The notes under the pieces are model-generated. The model searched no databases and had not been told where the DNA came from. It saw only the letters and a list, made by a program, of their open reading frames with translations. Positions 5,773 through 6,805 of a stretch of 6,805 nucleotides of DNA are shown in pieces; within the stretch, counting starts at the first letter, position 1, and each line of letters begins with the position of its first letter. This stretch comes from JANQGH01 sp039030175. Its GTDB lineage: Bacteria; Pseudomonadota; Alphaproteobacteria; DSM-16000; Inquilinaceae. The stretch is taken from NCBI GenBank assembly GCA_039030175.1, contig JBCCER010000219.1:1-6805 (forward strand), written 5' to 3'. Position numbers and translations under genes: made by a program.

Positions 5773-6693
5773 ATGCCGATAGATGAGAGCCACTCCCTCA
5801 ATTGGGACGATCTGAAGTTCTTTCTGGCCGTTGCCCGCACCGGAACTCTTCGGGGCGGGGCTGACAGCATCCAGGTAAACCACACCACGCTGACGCGCAG
5901 GCTTACGGTGATGGAAGAGCGCGTCGGCAGCCGGTTGTTCGACCGCTCCAAATCCGGCCTGGCTTTAACGCAGCTCGGCGAAGACCTGATGCCTCATGCC
6001 GAACGTGTCGAGGCAGAAATGGCTGCTGCGTCGAGGGCCATCGTAGGTCGGGATGCGCAACCCTCAGGCACAGTTTACGTCACTCTGCCTCATGGGCTAG
6101 CAATGACATCGCTGATGGATGACTTTACCGCCTTTGCCGAGCTCTATCCGGACATCATCCTGAACATGAATTTCACGAACGATGTCCGCGACCTCACGCG
6201 CCGGGAAGCGGACGTGTCCCTTCGTGTGGCTGACGAAGTGACAGACGATGTGGTTGGGCGAAAGCTTGTCCAGATGTCTCAGGCAGCCTATTGCACGCGC
6301 GATTACGCAGAACGGATCAACGACAATGGCGGCGAAGGATTGCACCTGATTGGCTGGCATGAACCCGAAGAGGCGACTACGGCGAAATGGGTGAAGAACA
6401 GCTACTATCCCAAGGCCACGCTGAAGCATCGGGTATCGGAATTGGTTCCTCTTATCACACTGGCAGCCTCCGGCTTGGGAATGGCCTATCTCGCGTGCAA
6501 CCTTGGCGATCGTCACCCCAACTTGATCCGTGCGCCGTTTCAAAAGCCAATCCCCTATCGAAGCATCTGGCTTCTGCTGCATCGCGATCTTCGGAACACG
6601 GCTCGAGTTAGACTGTTCGTCGATTTTCTCGCCGAGCGGATCAGATCCAGGCGCAACGAGTTCTGGGTTTCGGGAACTGACTCACACGGATAG
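5773..6693 (+). CDS. LysR-type transcriptional regulator
   Basis: The 306-residue protein has a LysR winged helix-turn-helix at about residues 9-68 (LNWDDLKFFLAVARTGTLRGG, VNHTTLTRRLTVMEERVGSRLF) and an effector-binding domain from about 92 to 290. VNHTTLTRRL in the recognition helix and the start WDDLKFFLAVARTGT are typical of the LysR group that often sits divergent from oxidoreductase genes. The start is chosen from domain position, as only a weak AGG lies upstream. It faces away from the SDR-DUF4345 pair across 110 bp and most likely regulates that pair and itself; the effector is unknown. A hairpin at 6698-6720 follows the stop. Confidence 0.94.
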   Translation: MPIDESHSLNWDDLKFFLAVARTGTLRGGADSIQVNHTTLTRRLTVMEERVGSRLFDRSKSGLALTQLGEDLMPHAERVEAEMAAASRAIVGRDAQPSGTVYVTLPHGLAMTSLMDDFTAFAELYPDIILNMNFTNDVRDLTRREADVSLRVADEVTDDVVGRKLVQMSQAAYCTRDYAERINDNGGEGLHLIGWHEPEEATTAKWVKNSYYPKATLKHRVSELVPLITLAASGLGMAYLACNLGDRHPNLIRAPFQKPIPYRSIWLLLHRDLRNTARVRLFVDFLAERIRSRRNEFWVSGTDSHG

Positions 6694-6697
6694 CCGA

Positions 6698-6720
6698 CAT
6701 TCGTTTCGGATGGACGAATG
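6698..6720 (+). terminator. Hairpin after the LysR gene, weak terminator candidate
   Basis: CATTCGT (6698-6704) and ACGAATG (6714-6720) form a perfect 7-bp stem just after the LysR stop codon at 6691-6693, and two inner T-G wobbles could extend it. There is no T-run afterwards and the stem is not GC-rich, so intrinsic termination is uncertain. It may serve mainly as a 3'-end stabilising structure. Confidence 0.35.
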
Positions 6721-6728
6721 ATCAAGCT

Positions 6729-6805
6729 GGGCTCCACGCTGCCGTTAACGCTCTTGTTAGTGGCCCCAAATCCTCGAGCCGGCCAATGCCGGCAATGCGG
6801 ACAAA
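6729..6805 (+). repeat. Dispersed direct repeat, copy C (77 bp, reaches window end)
   Basis: Copy C begins GGGCTCCACGCTGCCGTTAA and continues to the last base, so its true right end may lie outside the window. It has the same orientation as copies A and B. Two hairpins are intact: CCGTTAAC (6742-6749) with GTTAGTGG (6756-6763), fully paired if two G-T wobbles are allowed, around a GCTCTT loop; and GCCGGC-CAAT-GCCGGC at 6778-6793. It starts 35 bp after the LysR stop codon. Confidence 0.85.

Noticed and set aside
5757..5786. Nine-codon upstream frame (MKHIGHADR) overlapping the second LysR start
   Set aside because: It has no ribosome site and is too short to separate from chance.
508..6805. 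The three direct repeats as integron attC recombination sites bounding gene cassettes
   Set aside because: The GTTAACG and GTTAGTG cores do not fit the GTTRRRY site, no complementary RYYYAAC partner was found at the other end, and the blocks between copies hold several genes with their own promoters. No integrase is present in the window.

Overview
The window most likely comes from an alphaproteobacterium, probably a Rhodobacteraceae (Roseobacter-group) genome. This rests on moderately high GC, clear Shine-Dalgarno sites, the style of the encoded proteins and the look of the intergenic repeats. It is inference from reading, not from a database search. The region is chromosomal-accessory in character: two LysR-type regulators, small redox or alpha/beta-barrel proteins, a short-chain dehydrogenase, and long gene-poor spacers with repeats and possible gene remnants. 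No rRNA, tRNA, CRISPR array or intact transposase was seen.

Layout. Positions 1-80 hold the 3' end of a plus-strand gene. Positions 81-752 are gene-poor, with one short minus-strand frame (226-405, open back to 456) and repeat copy A (508-584). A small conserved-looking hypothetical gene (753-1013, minus) faces away from a NodD/LinR-like LysR regulator (1174-2139, plus), followed by a two-CBS-domain protein (2268-2714, plus). After a 360-bp spacer come two minus-strand genes read right to left: a 2-hydroxychromene-2-carboxylate isomerase/DsbA-like protein (3488-4084), then an ABM-like alpha/beta-barrel protein (3075-3425). The spacer 4085-4346 holds repeat copy B and a strong hairpin terminator. 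The last block is a minus-strand pair, an SDR oxidoreductase (4739-5662) and a DUF4345-like membrane protein (4347-4721), divergent from a second LysR regulator (5773-6693). Repeat copy C (6729-6805) runs to the window edge.

How the genes may work together. Each LysR gene has a divergent neighbour, the classic arrangement for a LysR regulator controlling its neighbour and itself. Both divergent spacers contain a T-N11-A dyad that could be the operator. The SDR/DUF4345/LysR block is a self-contained module with its own terminator, and it lies between repeat copies B and C. The isomerase/ABM pair looks like a small glutathione- or aromatic-related catabolic operon, but its substrate cannot be read from the sequence.

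The most unusual structure is the dispersed direct repeat: three copies of up to 77 bp, all in the same orientation, all intergenic, with two small hairpins. I found no convincing evidence of a wholly new multi-gene system.
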